From Bacillus sp. Y1 (GTDB lineage: Bacteria > Bacillota > Bacilli > Bacillales > Cytobacillaceae): 64,000 nt of DNA. Position 1 is the stretch's first letter. Each line of letters opens with the position of its first letter. The stretch is from positions 4,230,501 through 4,294,500 of the forward strand of contig NZ_CP030028.1 of assembly GCF_003586445.1 (NCBI RefSeq), read 5' to 3'. Under the pieces are notes generated by a model. The model worked only from the letters and a program-made list of their open reading frames with translations. It was not told the DNA's origin and searched no databases. The translations under genes were made by a program, and so were the position numbers. This document shows, piece by piece, positions 1-9,484 of this stretch.

Positions 1-447
1 GGATGCTATTAATCTTCTATCTATTTTCAACTCATTCATCACATTTAATAGTGGTGGAATTAAAATAGGAATAAACGCAATATGGATGGGAATCAGGTTT
101 TGCGAGAAGCAAGCCATTAATAAAATCGCAAAAACGATGAGCGCTTTTGAATAAACTTTAGCTTTAGAATCACCATTCTTTTGAACCATTTTTAAGACGG
201 CATCGACCAAAACATTTGGTAGCCCTGTTTTTGATATGGCAATAGCGAAGCCACCTAATAAAGCGTAACTTAAGGCAACCTCCGCACTTCCTCCTAATCC
301 TCCAGAGAAGACTTCAATTGTTTTTTCAATCGATAATCCACCGGTTAGTCCTCCGACGATCGCTCCGATAATGAGGGATAACACGACATTTACTCGAAAT
401 AAACTTAATATTAGCATAACAAGCACTGCAAGGATGACTGCATTCAT
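1..447 (-). CDS. yuiF: NhaC/YuiF-type Na+/H+ antiporter or amino-acid permease, N-terminal part
   Basis: The first 149 codons are present; the rest lies beyond the window edge. The protein opens directly with a membrane segment (MNAVILAVLVMLILSLF), then a glycine-rich stretch (GAIVGGLTGG), an SYALLGGFAIAISKTG motif and a further hydrophobic segment (ALIVFAILLMACFSQNLIPIH). This pattern is typical of the ion-transporter superfamily members annotated as Na+/H+ antiporter NhaC-like or YuiF. The ATG at 447 has AAAGGAG about a dozen bases upstream. It lies upstream of pepA on the same strand, as yuiF and pepA do in B. subtilis. The transported substrate cannot be read from the sequence. Confidence 0.8.
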   Translation of the reverse strand, partial: MNAVILAVLVMLILSLFRVNVVLSLIIGAIVGGLTGGLSIEKTIEVFSGGLGGSAEVALSYALLGGFAIAISKTGLPNVLVDAVLKMVQKNGDSKAKVYSKALIVFAILLMACFSQNLIPIHIAFIPILIPPLLNVMNELKIDRRLIAS

Positions 448-554
448 GTTGTATAAGTGCTCCTTTCTATAAAAAATCCTTTAGTTTGGTAAATTGGTAG
501 AGTAATAAAACACAAGAATTAAAATAGCACAGATTTTTAAAGCCTGTCAAGGAA

Positions 555-594
555 ATAAAAAAACTCTAAGGAATTTTATCCCTAGAGTTTTTTA
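555..594 (-). terminator. Intrinsic terminator after pepA
   Basis: An AAACTCTA arm and a TAGAGTTT arm, with A and T tracts on the two sides, sit just past the pepA stop codon. On the minus strand the stem runs into a T tract, as expected for a rho-independent terminator. Confidence 0.75.
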
Positions 595-598
595 CCAA

Positions 599-2104
599 TT
601 ATTTAATTACTTCAAATCGTTCAACAAAGAGGGCGAGTGTTCTTGTCATAACACCAGTTGCTCCGTCAGGCCCTAAGTCTGACGCTTTAGAAGTGGTAGC
701 TGTCCCAGCAATATCTAAATGTACCCATGGGGTGTTTTCGGCAAACTCTCCGACAAAGGCTCCACCCATGATCGCGTGACCTTCTCGACCAGGTGAATTG
801 TTAAGATCAGCAATCTTACTACTTCTTACTCTTTCTTTATCCTTTTCGAAAAGAGGTAGACGCCACATAGGTTCACCAGCTTCAGAAGAGGCTTCAAGCA
901 CTTGCTCAAATAATCCTTCATGATTCGTTAACGCACCAGTTGTATCTGTACCGAGCGCGATGATTACACCACCAGTAAGCGTTGCTACGTCAACCAAATA
1001 CTGCGCTCCATGAAACTTGGCGTATGTGACAGCATCTGCCAAGACTAATCTTCCTTCTGCATCCGTATTTAATACCTCAATCGTTTTCCCACTCATAGAC
1101 GTTATCACATCGTCTGGCTTAAAGGCTGTACCACTAATCATGTTATCAGTCGAAGGAATGACGGCAACCACATTTTGCTCAGGACGTAATTCACCGATGA
1201 TTTCCATCGCTCCAAGTACGGCAGCAGCACCACCCATATCGGTTTTCATTCCAACAATGCCATCCTTTGGCTTGATCGAGTATCCGCCCGTATCAAAGGT
1301 AACTCCCTTACCTACTAGACCAATTACATCGGTCCATTCCTCTTTCCCTTGATACTTCAGAACAATCATCTTTGGCGGTTCGCTTGATCCTTGGTTAACG
1401 GCTAACATAGCACCCATACCAAGCTTTAGCATATCTTCCTTATCAAGAATTTCTATTTCAAATTCGTATTTTTCTCCTAGCTGCTTTGCGTAATTAGCCA
1501 TATCGGTAGCTGTTAGCATATTTCCAGGTAAGTTTACTAGTGTACGAGCAGAATTTGTTCCTTTGCCGTATACATATCCTACGGTTAACGCAGCCTGATG
1601 GTCTTCCTTTTCTAACTGTTCACTGTACACATGGACATTTTCAATCCTTTTTTCCGGCTCATTCGATTTTTGCTTATAGCCTTTAAACTCATACGTAGCT
1701 AAAGCAAATGCTTCTCCGACAGCATGAGCCACATCCAACGCGTCTAGTTCTTTCCCTATGAAAGAATCTAAATGAACAGCTATCTCAGTTAGCCTTGCTG
1801 ATTGAATTTGTTTACACACCGCTCCGAATGATTCTCGTACTGAAGAAAAGGTAGCTTGATCCTCTTTTCCAAGTCCAACAATATATAAATTTCTTGCTCC
1901 AATTTTTCCAAATGTATGTATTTTCGTTAAACTCTTCTTTTTCGCGGACAAGTCACCGCTTTTCACTAATTCTGTTAAATAGCCATCAAATTGATCATCT
2001 AGAACTTTTAAGTCACCGTCGAACTTTACTGGCTTATCAAATAACCCAACGACTAATGCGTCCAATTTTACAGAAAAATCAATTTTATCATATACGGAAA
2101 ACAT
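599..2104 (-). CDS. pepA: Leucyl aminopeptidase (M17 family)
   Basis: Cytosolic metallo-exopeptidase releasing N-terminal amino acids. The 501 residues match the usual M17 length. The C-terminal catalytic half carries [14 protein letters not shown] (about 266-279), the metal-binding TDMGG region (about 288) and the signature [13 protein letters not shown] (346-358). The N-terminal third is the variable macro-like domain. Two divalent metals (Mn or Zn) are expected from the family. The gene corresponds to yuiE/pepA of B. subtilis by position and sequence. Its ATG follows a GGAGGTGACGG ribosome site. Confidence 0.95.
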   Translation of the reverse strand: MFSVYDKIDFSVKLDALVVGLFDKPVKFDGDLKVLDDQFDGYLTELVKSGDLSAKKKSLTKIHTFGKIGARNLYIVGLGKEDQATFSSVRESFGAVCKQIQSARLTEIAVHLDSFIGKELDALDVAHAVGEAFALATYEFKGYKQKSNEPEKRIENVHVYSEQLEKEDHQAALTVGYVYGKGTNSARTLVNLPGNMLTATDMANYAKQLGEKYEFEIEILDKEDMLKLGMGAMLAVNQGSSEPPKMIVLKYQGKEEWTDVIGLVGKGVTFDTGGYSIKPKDGIVGMKTDMGGAAAVLGAMEIIGELRPEQNVVAVIPSTDNMISGTAFKPDDVITSMSGKTIEVLNTDAEGRLVLADAVTYAKFHGAQYLVDVATLTGGVIIALGTDTTGALTNHEGLFEQVLEASSEAGEPMWRLPLFEKDKERVRSSKIADLNNSPGREGHAIMGGAFVGEFAENTPWVHLDIAGTATTSKASDLGPDGATGVMTRTLALFVERFEVIK

Positions 2105-2157
2105 ACCGTCACCTCCATCAGTTATAAAGCTATTATATAAAAAAATATTTCGAATAT

Positions 2158-2541
2158 CTAATTATCTTCTTCTAAAAATAAATAATACTGGGGTAGGCTT
2201 GGAAGAGTCGCTACTTTTTCAAAGGGAATTCGATCAATATGTTGTGGTATAATAGTAATACACTGGTAAATAAATGCATGAAGCTTTTCAACATCCAGAC
2301 CCCAGTGCATGGGACGATACGAGTCTAAATATTCATAAGCCACCTTCATCATTGATCTTGCACCAACAACATTTCCGTATTCGTAATGATAAATAGCTAC
2401 ACTCATTTGTAATAAACCTTTTAAAAAGTAATTTCCTTTATCAGTCATCCACATTTCTTCCAGTAAATCGTGACAAGTATAATAATCGCCTTCATTAAAA
2501 GAAATAAAAAACTCATAATATTCAGCTGGATAGTGTGACAA
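2158..2541 (-). CDS. DUF309 family protein
   Basis: A 127-residue protein with the DUF309 hallmark [12 protein letters not shown] (a His and acidic residues on a helix), followed by [21 protein letters not shown]. The family is all-helical and of unknown function; the conserved H-x3-E-x2-W pattern suggests metal or acid-base chemistry, which is inference. I place the start at the TTG at 2541 because TAGGGGGGAAG lies about seven bases upstream. An in-frame ATG nine codons earlier has no good ribosome site, and family proteins usually begin close to the YPxEYxEF motif seen here. Confidence 0.8.
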   Translation of the reverse strand: MSHYPAEYYEFFISFNEGDYYTCHDLLEEMWMTDKGNYFLKGLLQMSVAIYHYEYGNVVGARSMMKVAYEYLDSYRPMHWGLDVEKLHAFIYQCITIIPQHIDRIPFEKVATLPSLPQYYLFLEEDN

Positions 2542-2664
2542 TGACTTCCCCCCTAAATGATGCTCCATTTACCACTATCTTAGCAAAGGAAAATGGGAAA
2601 ATCATGTTATAACCTATAATTTTTGTGGTATTGATTCATGATGGAGAAAAGAGGTATATATCTT

Positions 2665-3141
2665 ATGGAATTATTATTTAACTTCCCATTTATAGCTTCC
2701 TTGATAGCAATCTTTTTTGCTCAATTTGTAAAGGTTCCTATTCAGTATCTCGCTACACGGAAGATTGATTGGTCCCTGCTTACAAGTACAGGAGGAATGC
2801 CTAGCTCCCATTCTGCTGCTGTAACCGCACTGTCTACCGGCGTGGCATTCGAAGCTGGAATTGACTCCGCTATATTCGCTGTATCAGCTGTGTTTGCAAT
2901 TATAACCATGTTTGATGCTACAGGTGTACGAAGGCAAGCTGGAGAACAGGCTATTGTATTAAATCAGCTTGTACATGACTTTCATAAATTTCTAGATGAA
3001 GCAAAAGGGTGGCCGAATAAGCCAGAACAAGAGAAACGAAAAGAGTTAAAAGAACTCCTTGGTCACAAACCAATTGAAGTATTCTTCGGTGGAATCACCG
3101 GTGTACTCGTTGCGTTCTTCCTACGGTTCATCACTACATAA
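2665..3141 (+). CDS. yuiD: YuiD, divergent PAP2 / DUF212 membrane protein
   Basis: A 158-residue membrane protein of the divergent PAP2 (acid phosphatase/vanadium haloperoxidase-related, DUF212) family. It shows TSTGGMPSSHSAAVTALSTG (about residues 37-56) and FDATGVRRQAGEQA, the family's equivalents of phosphatase motifs, followed by HKPIEVFFGGITGVLVAFF, a C-terminal membrane segment. The start is the ATG at 2665, preceded by AAAGAGG, giving MELLFNFP as in other Bacillus YuiD proteins; an upstream in-frame ATG lacks such a site. The substrate is unknown, with lipid phosphate possible by family. Confidence 0.9.
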   Translation: MELLFNFPFIASLIAIFFAQFVKVPIQYLATRKIDWSLLTSTGGMPSSHSAAVTALSTGVAFEAGIDSAIFAVSAVFAIITMFDATGVRRQAGEQAIVLNQLVHDFHKFLDEAKGWPNKPEQEKRKELKELLGHKPIEVFFGGITGVLVAFFLRFITT

Positions 3142-3187
3142 ACAAAGATAATATTTCCACTTAACTATTCAGGCTATTTTGGAAAAC

Positions 3188-3226
3188 TAAAAAGGCAAGT
3201 TCCTCTCATGAGAAACTCGCCTTTTT
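3188..3226. terminator. Bidirectional terminator between yuiD and yuiC
   Basis: AAAAGGCAAGTT and AACTCGCCTTTT arms around a short loop, with A and T tracts on the two sides. It lies between the convergent yuiD and yuiC stop codons and can serve both. Confidence 0.85.
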
Positions 3227-3227
3227 C

Positions 3228-3935
3228 TTATTTACTTTCTGAGCTCGTATATTGCTGACGGAATACTTGTAATGCCTTGTCCTCATTTAAGGTACGAAGC
3301 TCTTCTTCAGTTAGCTTTCCATCGCCTTTTTCAATAACATACACTTCTAGTGTTTTCTTACCCCAGTTGTTGTACACATCTTCAACTGTTTCATAATAAA
3401 GGTCTACTTTATTGCCTTTGATCGCTCCACCTTTATCTGCAACAACTCCGTATCCGTAACCAGGAATAAAGAGAATGGTTCCGATTGGAAAAACATTTAA
3501 ATCCGCAGCTACTGTTGAAAATAAGTCTCTCGTTACCTTCACACCTGAATATGTAATTCCAAACTCTGGATGCCCAGGGTTCTTCCCAGTTGATTCAACT
3601 CCTGCAGTGTAGCCAGTGGCAGTTACCGTTGCTTTCGGGTATTGTCCCCAATCAAATGCTTCTTCAAGCTTTGGCGGGGCACCGATTACTTCTTCACTTG
3701 ATGAGATTAATGTTTCTTCACTAGCTATATTATTTAAGAATTTAAATGCCAATCCAATCTGTTTTACGGTGTGATCAATGACAGAATCTTCAGCATCCAC
3801 TTCGTCACCGTAATTTGTATTTGCCAATAGAGATTCAGCTTTTACGCCTGAGATACTTTGAAATGTTGCACCTAAAGCTCCAATAAACAACACCATCAAC
3901 ATAACACGCCTTATTAACAATTTCACTATTTTCAT
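3228..3935 (-). CDS. yuiC: YuiC, 3D-domain (stationary-phase Slt-type) cell-wall protein
   Basis: The 235-residue product has an N-terminal membrane anchor or signal ([25 protein letters not shown]) and a C-terminal 3D domain: [34 protein letters not shown] and NKVDLYYET. The three aspartates of [17 protein letters not shown] fit the double-psi barrel active site of MltA-like lytic transglycosylases. YuiC of B. subtilis is a stationary-phase muralytic enzyme of this type. The start is the ATG at 3935, ten codons inside the longest frame, because GGGAGGAGTG lies upstream of it. Confidence 0.88.
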   Translation of the reverse strand: MKIVKLLIRRVMLMVLFIGALGATFQSISGVKAESLLANTNYGDEVDAEDSVIDHTVKQIGLAFKFLNNIASEETLISSSEEVIGAPPKLEEAFDWGQYPKATVTATGYTAGVESTGKNPGHPEFGITYSGVKVTRDLFSTVAADLNVFPIGTILFIPGYGYGVVADKGGAIKGNKVDLYYETVEDVYNNWGKKTLEVYVIEKGDGKLTEEELRTLNEDKALQVFRQQYTSSESK

Positions 3936-4043
3936 CTTTTTTTCACTCCTCCCAAAAATAGTCATTTCCCATTTTCGAAAGAAGTATTCATATTTTAGTG
4001 AATTAATAGACTTTGGTATATTTTAACAAGTTGACAAGTGAAA

Positions 4044-4069
4044 CAAAAAAACCTCCACTGATGTGAAGG
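4044..4069 (-). terminator. Terminator after yuiB
   Basis: CCTTCAC and GTGGAGG arms around ATCA, followed on the minus strand by seven T residues, just past the yuiB stop codon. Confidence 0.8.
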
Positions 4070-4393
4070 CTAAAACATGCGATATCCTCTGTTTCTTAAC
4101 ATTTTTATTGTTATTCCTGCAAGTATCGCTCCTGCCATTCCGCTGCTTAAAATCAGAATGTCTGCAAGTGCTAGATTCATAATTCGGTTCCCCAAGTCTT
4201 GAAATGCAGCAGCACTATTTGTAAAGTACTCACTGAAGCTAACTACATCAACAATGAGAATCGAAACGATTGGATAAATGATTGCCATAACCCACGACAT
4301 TCTTAGTAGCATATTTAAGATGAATCCGATTCCAAAAAATAATACAAAAAACAAAAGCATCGATATAGGTAGAACAAATATCGTCATTGGCAT
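4070..4393 (-). CDS. yuiB: YuiB family small membrane protein
   Basis: A 107-residue protein with about three membrane segments: an N-terminal one (PISMLLFFVLFFGIGFILNMLL), a second (WVMAIIYPIVSILIVDVV) and a C-terminal glycine-rich one (ILILSSGMAGAILAGITI). Sequence and position between yuiA and yuiC match B. subtilis YuiB, whose function is not established. The ATG at 4393 is chosen because GAAGGGGGAAAC precedes it; the longer frame starts before that ribosome site. Confidence 0.85.
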   Translation of the reverse strand: MPMTIFVLPISMLLFFVLFFGIGFILNMLLRMSWVMAIIYPIVSILIVDVVSFSEYFTNSAAAFQDLGNRIMNLALADILILSSGMAGAILAGITIKMLRNRGYRMF

Positions 4394-4480
4394 TTGGTTG
4401 TTTCCCCCTTCACACATCAACTTTTAGTGTACTAAAAGCAAGCGTTTTTCGTCAATAAAATGACGGGGGGAAAGAAGGAC

Positions 4481-4508
4481 AAAAAAATACTCCGCATCAT
4501 ATACGGAG
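4481..4508 (-). terminator. Terminator after yuiA
   Basis: CTCCG and CGGAG arms just downstream of the yuiA stop codon, followed on the minus strand by TATTTTTTTG. Confidence 0.75.
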
Positions 4509-4517
4509 GAAGTTTGG

Positions 4518-4649
4518 TTATTTTGATTCTTTCTGTTTTCCAGTTCCCCCACAGCTTGGGCATGTTTCTGAACCACCAAGTAAAAGCTGGAAGTACCCCT
4601 TGCCTGAGCAATAAAGACATTCCTTTGTTTCTACCTTCACTGCACTCAT
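4518..4649 (-). CDS. yuiA: YuiA, 43-residue DnaJ-type zinc-finger peptide
   Basis: A short gene encoding 43 residues with two knuckles: CLYCSGKGYF and CPSCGGTG. The pair of CxxCxGxG motifs is the zinc-binding repeat of the DnaJ central domain, here standing alone. A GGTTGAGGAAA ribosome site precedes the ATG at 4649 and a terminator follows. Position next to yuiB matches yuiA of B. subtilis. It presumably folds around one zinc ion; its role is unknown. A longer overlapping frame in another register is a shadow without family resemblance. Confidence 0.85.
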   Translation of the reverse strand: MSAVKVETKECLYCSGKGYFQLLLGGSETCPSCGGTGKQKESK

Positions 4650-4802
4650 TTTCCTCAACCTTTCCAAACGACTGAATTTTCAGATAATATATCATAAAAA
4701 AACAAAAATGGAAAGTAAGAAAATCTTCCAAAAACAAAGGACGGAAACGCATACAAGTGTTTTTTTCTCTGTTTTTCATACTGTTTCTAAATTTTTAAAT
4801 AA

Positions 4803-5294
4803 TTACAAAAACAACTTATATGATGTGTATCCGAATTGCTGTCCTGGATCAATACTATCGACTTTCATTCTCTGTTGAGATCCCATCGCTTCAACCATAA
4901 ACGCAAGCATGATAGAAGCTGTATTCTCATCCAGCAACTGGTCTGGATGAATAAAAGCAGCCTCATACAGCTCATTTTCTTGAATTACAATGCTTTCCTC
5001 AAGGACTGTTTGCTGTAGAAGGAACATAATCATATTGTCACTAATTTCATGCTTAATGACCCCTGTTCGTACTCCAAGTAACTGTTCAACACGGCAGGTT
5101 ATTCCTGTTTCTTCTTTTACCTCTCGAATAACAGCCTCGTCTGCTGTTTCCCCTTCATCTACAAATCCCGCGGGTAAGGACCACTTCCCCTTTAGTCCCC
5201 CGTACTTTTTTTTTACCACTAGCCATTCACCATGTGCATTTATGACCAAACCAGCTACTGCAAGCCAAACCTTTCCTCTGTCCGTTTTCTTCAA
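4803..5294 (-). CDS. Nudix hydrolase
   Basis: A 163-residue protein with a complete Nudix box, GFVDEGETADEAVIREVKEETGI (about residues 43-65), containing the REVKEETG metal-binding core. Nudix enzymes hydrolyse nucleoside diphosphates linked to another group; the substrate is not evident. I take the TTG at 5294 as start because AAGTGGGGTG sits 6-7 bases before it; the GTG three codons earlier overlaps that site. It is a single gene upstream of yuiA on the same strand. Confidence 0.88.
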   Translation of the reverse strand: MKKTDRGKVWLAVAGLVINAHGEWLVVKKKYGGLKGKWSLPAGFVDEGETADEAVIREVKEETGITCRVEQLLGVRTGVIKHEISDNMIMFLLQQTVLEESIVIQENELYEAAFIHPDQLLDENTASIMLAFMVEAMGSQQRMKVDSIDPGQQFGYTSYKLFL

Positions 5295-5338
5295 TTTCCA
5301 CACCCCACTTATACGATAATTATATCACCGATAATATC

Positions 5339-5376
5339 AAAAAAAGAACAAGCTGTTTTAAGCAGCTTGCTCTTTC
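5339..5376 (-). terminator. Terminator after yumB
   Basis: AAGAGCAAGCTG and CAGCTTGTTCTT arms with a T tract on the minus strand, directly past the yumB stop codon. Confidence 0.85.
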
Positions 5377-5383
5377 TTATCTA

Positions 5384-6601
5384 TTATAGAACGTTGAATT
5401 TTCCTTTTTTCAGAACTAATGAAGGTCCACCAATCATAAATAATGCACGGTTATCAACCATCTTCTTCATGAATGAAGCCGTTCCACCAGTCATCTTCTT
5501 ACCAAAGGCTACACCAATTGCATCGTCATGTCCAAGTGAGCAAACTGTACCTTTGTTATCGAATGTAAAGTGACCTAACTCACCTTTGTCACGGATAAGA
5601 GATACTAGGTTGCTTGCACAAAGTTCACCTTGTTGCATCGCAATTTGAGCAGTTGGTGGGTATGGACGATTCACCTTCTCGTCTATAATTAGTGAGCAAT
5701 CACCGATAATGAATACGTTGTCGTGTCCAGGAACACGTAGGTCAGGTTGAACCTTTACGCGACCTCTCATCGCTTCAAAACCAGAGTTTTCAATGATTGA
5801 GCTACCGCGAACTCCTGCAGCCCAAACCACTGTTGCAGCCTTAATTTCTTCTACTTCGTCTTCGCCTTTACCAACAACAATTCCATTTTCAGTTGCTTCT
5901 TTAATAGCAGTACCGATCATGAATGTTACACCTTTACGCTCTAATTGAGCAGTTGCGTAGCTAACTAGCTCTGGATCAAATCCAGGAAGTACCATTGGAG
6001 CAGCCTCTACACAAATTAGTTTTACTTTACCGAAATCAATATCGTACTCGCGGCAAAGCTCAGGAACACGGTTAGTTAATTCACCTAAGAATTCAATTCC
6101 TGTAAATCCTGCACCACCCACAACGATTGTTAATCTTTCATCTTTCTTTTCTTCTTCCATGTTGTACGTAGCGAATTGATATTCAATATGTTCACGAAGT
6201 TGACGTGCAGCATTGATATTAGCAATCGCAAATGCATGCTCTTTCAACCCTTTAATTCCGAACGTTTCTGGCTCTGCACCTAGTGATACCACAAGGTAAT
6301 CGTACTCAACCTCACCTTTTTCAAGAACCACTTTCTTCTCTTCGTGGTTAATAGAAAGAACCGTACCTTTAATGAATTCCACTTTATTTGTGTCAATAAC
6401 ATCCGTTACATTGTAACGTACACGGTCATGGTGTAATGTACCAGCTGACGCTTCATGTAACCATGTTGTTTCATAGTGGTAATCATTTTTGTTAATAAGG
6501 ACGATATCCGCTTCATTTACTCCAACTTGCTTTTGTAATCTTGTTACTGTCATTAATCCACCGTATCCGGCACCTAATACTACGATTTTTGGCTTTCTCA
6601 A
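5384..6601 (-). CDS. yumB: Type II NADH dehydrogenase-like flavoprotein (NDH-2)
   Basis: A 405-residue FAD enzyme of the NDH-2 family, which oxidises NADH and reduces membrane quinone without proton pumping. The FAD-binding motif GAGYGG lies near the N-terminus, the NAD-binding motif [11 protein letters not shown] near residue 160, and a late FAD segment reads [10 protein letters not shown]. The start is the TTG at 6601 ([12 protein letters not shown]) with AAAGGTGGG about ten bases upstream; the open frame extends 49 codons further upstream through AT-rich leader that does not look coding. Bacillus genomes carry several paralogues (Ndh/YjlD, YumB, YutJ); this one resembles YumB by position. 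A Rex-like operator lies upstream. Confidence 0.9.
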   Translation of the reverse strand: MRKPKIVVLGAGYGGLMTVTRLQKQVGVNEADIVLINKNDYHYETTWLHEASAGTLHHDRVRYNVTDVIDTNKVEFIKGTVLSINHEEKKVVLEKGEVEYDYLVVSLGAEPETFGIKGLKEHAFAIANINAARQLREHIEYQFATYNMEEEKKDERLTIVVGGAGFTGIEFLGELTNRVPELCREYDIDFGKVKLICVEAAPMVLPGFDPELVSYATAQLERKGVTFMIGTAIKEATENGIVVGKGEDEVEEIKAATVVWAAGVRGSSIIENSGFEAMRGRVKVQPDLRVPGHDNVFIIGDCSLIIDEKVNRPYPPTAQIAMQQGELCASNLVSLIRDKGELGHFTFDNKGTVCSLGHDDAIGVAFGKKMTGGTASFMKKMVDNRALFMIGGPSLVLKKGKFNVL

Positions 6602-6698
6602 GACGTTCAAACCCACCTTTTTTATATATAGTTTTTTTGTGTTTTTTTTATCTTCCGCTTCTATAAAGGAATTTATTTTATAATAACAACGAAAAAGT

Positions 6699-6716
6699 TT
6701 GTGATGTTTTTCACGA
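6699..6716. promoter_or_regulatory. Rex-like operator upstream of yumB
   Basis: TTGTGATGTTTTTCACGA matches the Rex palindrome TTGTGAAWWWWTTCACAA at 15 of 18 positions, with the GTGA-6-TCAC core intact. It lies about 100 bases before the yumB start and just upstream of a TATAAA-type -10 on the minus strand. Rex senses the NADH/NAD ratio and represses the NADH dehydrogenase gene ndh in B. subtilis, so the location makes sense. The rest of the 377-base gap between yumB and yumC (6602-6978) is AT-rich and shows no convincing gene. Confidence 0.55.
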
Positions 6717-6978
6717 AAGAAGACAAGAAAATGTTGAAAAAAAGACACAAAAAGTTAACAATATGTCTACATATCATCATATTCCTTTTCATTCACTTTT
6801 TCAAGCAGAAAATCTACCAAAAACCAATCATATAAATGGTAAACTTTTCTGACAATCCTCTCGCTGTTAGTGACTTATTCCTGAGGGACTTTCATTATTT
6901 AGTCATAACTCCGAGCCATTTTTAATACTTTTGGTAGTATGAAATGATAAATCCTACACATAGTTAGGGGGATATAGA

Positions 6979-7977
6979 ATGAAAGAGGACCAGACAGTTT
7001 ACGACATTACCATTATTGGCGGAGGACCTACTGGACTATTTACTGCCTTCTATGGGGGAATGAGACAAGCTACTGTTAAATTGATTGAAAGCTTGCCACA
7101 GTTAGGTGGGCAGTTGTCCGCTTTATACCCTGAAAAATATATTTATGATGTTGCTGGATTTCCTAAAGTCCGGGCCCAGCAGTTAGTCAATAACCTGAAG
7201 GAGCAAATGGCTACATTTAATCAAACGATTTGCTTAGAGCAATCCGTTGAAAAAATAGAGAAACAAACGGATGGAATCTTTAAGTTAACAACGAATAAAG
7301 AAGTCCATTTTTCAAAAACAATCATCATCACCGCTGGCAACGGTGCCTTTCAACCTCGACGATTAGAGCTAGAAAACTCCTCCCAATACGAAGGAAAAAA
7401 TCTATACTACTTTATTGACGATCTTCACCAATTCGCTGGTCAAAAGGTGGTCGTATTTGGCGGTGGAGATTCAGCGGTTGATTGGGCTTTAATGCTCGAA
7501 CCAATTGCAGAAAAAGTAACGATTGTTCACCGACGTGAAAAGTTCCGGGCTCACGAGCACAGTGTACAAAACCTTCAACATTCCAAGGTGGAGATAAAAA
7601 CTCCCTACGTCCCTGCTGATTTACTTTCGAACAGCAAAGGAGACATTGCTCAAGTTGTGCTAAAGAATGTGAATGATAAAGCAGAAGAAACCGTCGAAGT
7701 AGATGCTGTGATTTGTAACTACGGATTCGTTTCATCGCTTGGTCCCATCAAGGAATGGGGACTTGAGATTTCAAAAAACACCATCGTTGTGAATTCAAAA
7801 ATGGAAACCAATATTCCCGGCATTTATGCAGCGGGCGATATCTGTACGTACGAAGGAAAAGTAAAGCTTATTGCCTGCGGCTTCGGTGAAGCACCAACGG
7901 CCGTTAACAATGCAAAAACATTTATTGATCCAAAGGCAAAAGCACAACCACTGCATAGTTCTTCGATGTTTAAGTAG
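6979..7977 (+). CDS. yumC: Ferredoxin--NADP reductase, thioredoxin-reductase-like type 2
   Basis: A 332-residue flavoenzyme transferring electrons between NADPH and ferredoxin or flavodoxin. It has the FAD motif [10 protein letters not shown] at the start, the NADPH-binding motif [14 protein letters not shown] mid-protein, and [25 protein letters not shown] at the C-terminus. The CxxC redox pair of thioredoxin reductase is absent, as expected for this class. TAGGGGGATATAGA precedes the ATG. It is divergent from yumB, and a dispersed repeat begins immediately after its stop codon. Confidence 0.93.
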   Translation: MKEDQTVYDITIIGGGPTGLFTAFYGGMRQATVKLIESLPQLGGQLSALYPEKYIYDVAGFPKVRAQQLVNNLKEQMATFNQTICLEQSVEKIEKQTDGIFKLTTNKEVHFSKTIIITAGNGAFQPRRLELENSSQYEGKNLYYFIDDLHQFAGQKVVVFGGGDSAVDWALMLEPIAEKVTIVHRREKFRAHEHSVQNLQHSKVEIKTPYVPADLLSNSKGDIAQVVLKNVNDKAEETVEVDAVICNYGFVSSLGPIKEWGLEISKNTIVVNSKMETNIPGIYAAGDICTYEGKVKLIACGFGEAPTAVNNAKTFIDPKAKAQPLHSSSMFK

Positions 7978-8094
7978 AAAAGCGGAAGCAGCTTGATCAG
8001 GGGCGACAGGCATAAGATGAATCGTGCAGGAAGGCCTGCCTTCTGGAGCGATTTAGCTTATGACCCGAGCCCCTAGCTGCTGGAGCTGGACAGA
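7978..8094. repeat. Dispersed foldable repeat, copy A
   Basis: A GC-rich element begins right after the yumC stop with AAAAGCGGAAGCAGCT and ends with CTGCTGGAGCTGGACAGA. Nested arms can pair: outer GCAGCT with AGCTGC; a middle CATAAG..AATCG with CGATT..CTTATG; and an inner GCAGG with CCTGC. Its ends match those of copy B at 11088-11240, while the arm sequences differ in a compensating way. It contains no credible gene. It resembles non-coding repeats of Bacillus genomes, though I cannot name the family. Confidence 0.75.
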
Positions 8095-8107
8095 GAAAAG
8101 AGAAGAA

Positions 8108-8138
8108 AAAAAGTGCAAGGATGATCCTTGCACTTTTT
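8108..8138 (-). terminator. Terminator overlapping the yutM stop codon
   Basis: AAAAGTGCAAGGAT and ATCCTTGCACTTTT form a near-perfect stem with T tracts on both sides. It can end yutM and also transcription coming from yumC. Confidence 0.85.
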
Positions 8139-8499
8139 AGCATTCTTCCGGTGTACCTTGGTTGGTTGCTGTACGGAAAGAGGAACCACACCCACATGAT
8201 GCTATGGCATTAGGATTTTCGATGGTGAAGCCGCCACCCATCAGGGAGTGCTTATAGTCAATAACGGTTCCTACTAAGGCAGGAGCACTTTCTTTATCAA
8301 CTAAGAATGTAATTCCATGTTGAACAAGCTCCTTGTCGCCTTCTTCTACTTCATGAGCAAATCCAAGACCATACGATAGGCCACTGCAGCCGCCACCTTT
8401 AATCGCTACGCGTAAGTACGCATTTTCCTCTTCGTTCTCTTTCATCATATCTTTTATTTGAAGTGCAGCCGCTTCTGTCACAGTAATAATGTCTTTCAT
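8137..8499 (-). CDS. yutM: HesB/IscA-type iron-sulfur carrier (ErpA-like)
   Basis: A 120-residue A-type Fe-S carrier that delivers clusters from the Suf scaffold to target proteins. It has the three ligand cysteines of the family: C38 in GGGCSGLSYG, and C102 and C104 in SCGCGSSF near the C-terminus. GGGAGGAATGG lies upstream of the ATG at 8499. It appears to be a single-gene unit. The suf operon in this window is the likely source of its clusters (inference). Confidence 0.93.
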   Translation of the reverse strand: MKDIITVTEAAALQIKDMMKENEEENAYLRVAIKGGGCSGLSYGLGFAHEVEEGDKELVQHGITFLVDKESAPALVGTVIDYKHSLMGGGFTIENPNAIASCGCGSSFRTATNQGTPEEC

Positions 8500-8791
8500 G
8501 ATTATCCATTCCTCCCTCGAACATCTTTACTTTTAGTATATACAGCAATGTCTTTATACTCAACTGAACGGACTTATAAAAATGGAATTGGTTTTGATAA
8601 ATGGGCATTGGCTTAATTGAGGAGGGACTGGGGAGAAATGTTGCTTTGTTGATACTTTAACATTCTGGAACCCCTAGACACCAAACCTTCTTCTTTTCAA
8701 ATATAATATTTTTATAGTTCTTTTATCACAAATAATAAGGTACAATAGTATTATATAAACGATCGTAAAAATAAAAGGGGTGTGTGAGAAT

Positions 8792-9484
8792 ATGACTGAA
8801 CTACAGCCGCTTTATGATAAAAAATGTGAATGTATGATGTGTAAAACTAAGTTTACGACTAAGAAGCTTCGCTCACGTTTTGTAGTAGTAAAGTCCTATG
8901 ATACTGACTTTGCCCCTACATATGAAAATATTGAAAATGATCCTAACCTTTATTTTGTTGCGGTATGTCCGAAATGCGGCTTTTCTTTTACAGATGACTT
9001 TGCACCTTATTTTCCACCAGGCAGCAAGGAAATCATTGATTCTAAAATAGCCCAACAGTGGCTGCCCCGCAGTTTTGGTGAAGTTAGGACGTATCCAGAG
9101 GCCGCAAAAACAATCAAACTTGCCGCCTATTGTGGAACATTGAAAAAAGAAAAGCATGTATCTATTGCTGGTTTATATATGAGATTGGCTTGGATCTACA
9201 GAGCATTGCTAGATCACGAGCAGGAGCAACGATTTATGAAGCTTGCTGTGGACGAGTATATGGAAGCATATATCACTGATGATTATCGTGGAACACAAAT
9301 GACCGAGCTCCGGCTTCTCTATATGATTGCTGAGCTATCTAGACGAACGGGTCAGATCGACCAATCGGTAAAATATTTTTCAAAGGTCATTGAAAAACAA
9401 GGAAGCTTTAATGAGGCAAAGATCGTTGAAATGGCAAGAGATCGTTGGCAGGAAATACGTGAAAAGCAAAAAACAAAAATATAA
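8792..9484 (+). CDS. DUF2225 family protein with zinc-ribbon cysteines
   Basis: The 230-residue protein has two CxxC pairs, CECMMC near residue 13 and CPKCGFSF near residue 60, suggesting a zinc ribbon. A helical C-terminal half with TPR-like spacing follows (LAWIYRALLDHEQEQRFMKLAVDEY, LLYMIAELSRRTGQIDQSVKYF). This arrangement is that of the DUF2225 family. The ATG at 8792 is chosen because AAAGGGGTG lies about ten bases upstream; the GTG four codons earlier overlaps that site. Function is unknown; a partner-binding role is inferred from the helical repeats only. The 292-base gap before it shows no gene. Confidence 0.83.
   Translation: MTELQPLYDKKCECMMCKTKFTTKKLRSRFVVVKSYDTDFAPTYENIENDPNLYFVAVCPKCGFSFTDDFAPYFPPGSKEIIDSKIAQQWLPRSFGEVRTYPEAAKTIKLAAYCGTLKKEKHVSIAGLYMRLAWIYRALLDHEQEQRFMKLAVDEYMEAYITDDYRGTQMTELRLLYMIAELSRRTGQIDQSVKYFSKVIEKQGSFNEAKIVEMARDRWQEIREKQKTKI

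Noticed and set aside
4432..4779. 115-residue minus-strand frame overlapping yuiA
   Set aside because: It is out of register with the zinc-knuckle frame, has no ribosome site and crosses the yuiA terminator.
6602..6748. 49-codon N-terminal extension of yumB
   Set aside because: The extension is low-complexity leader sequence containing the -10-like element and the Rex-like site; a TTG with a good ribosome site fits family length.
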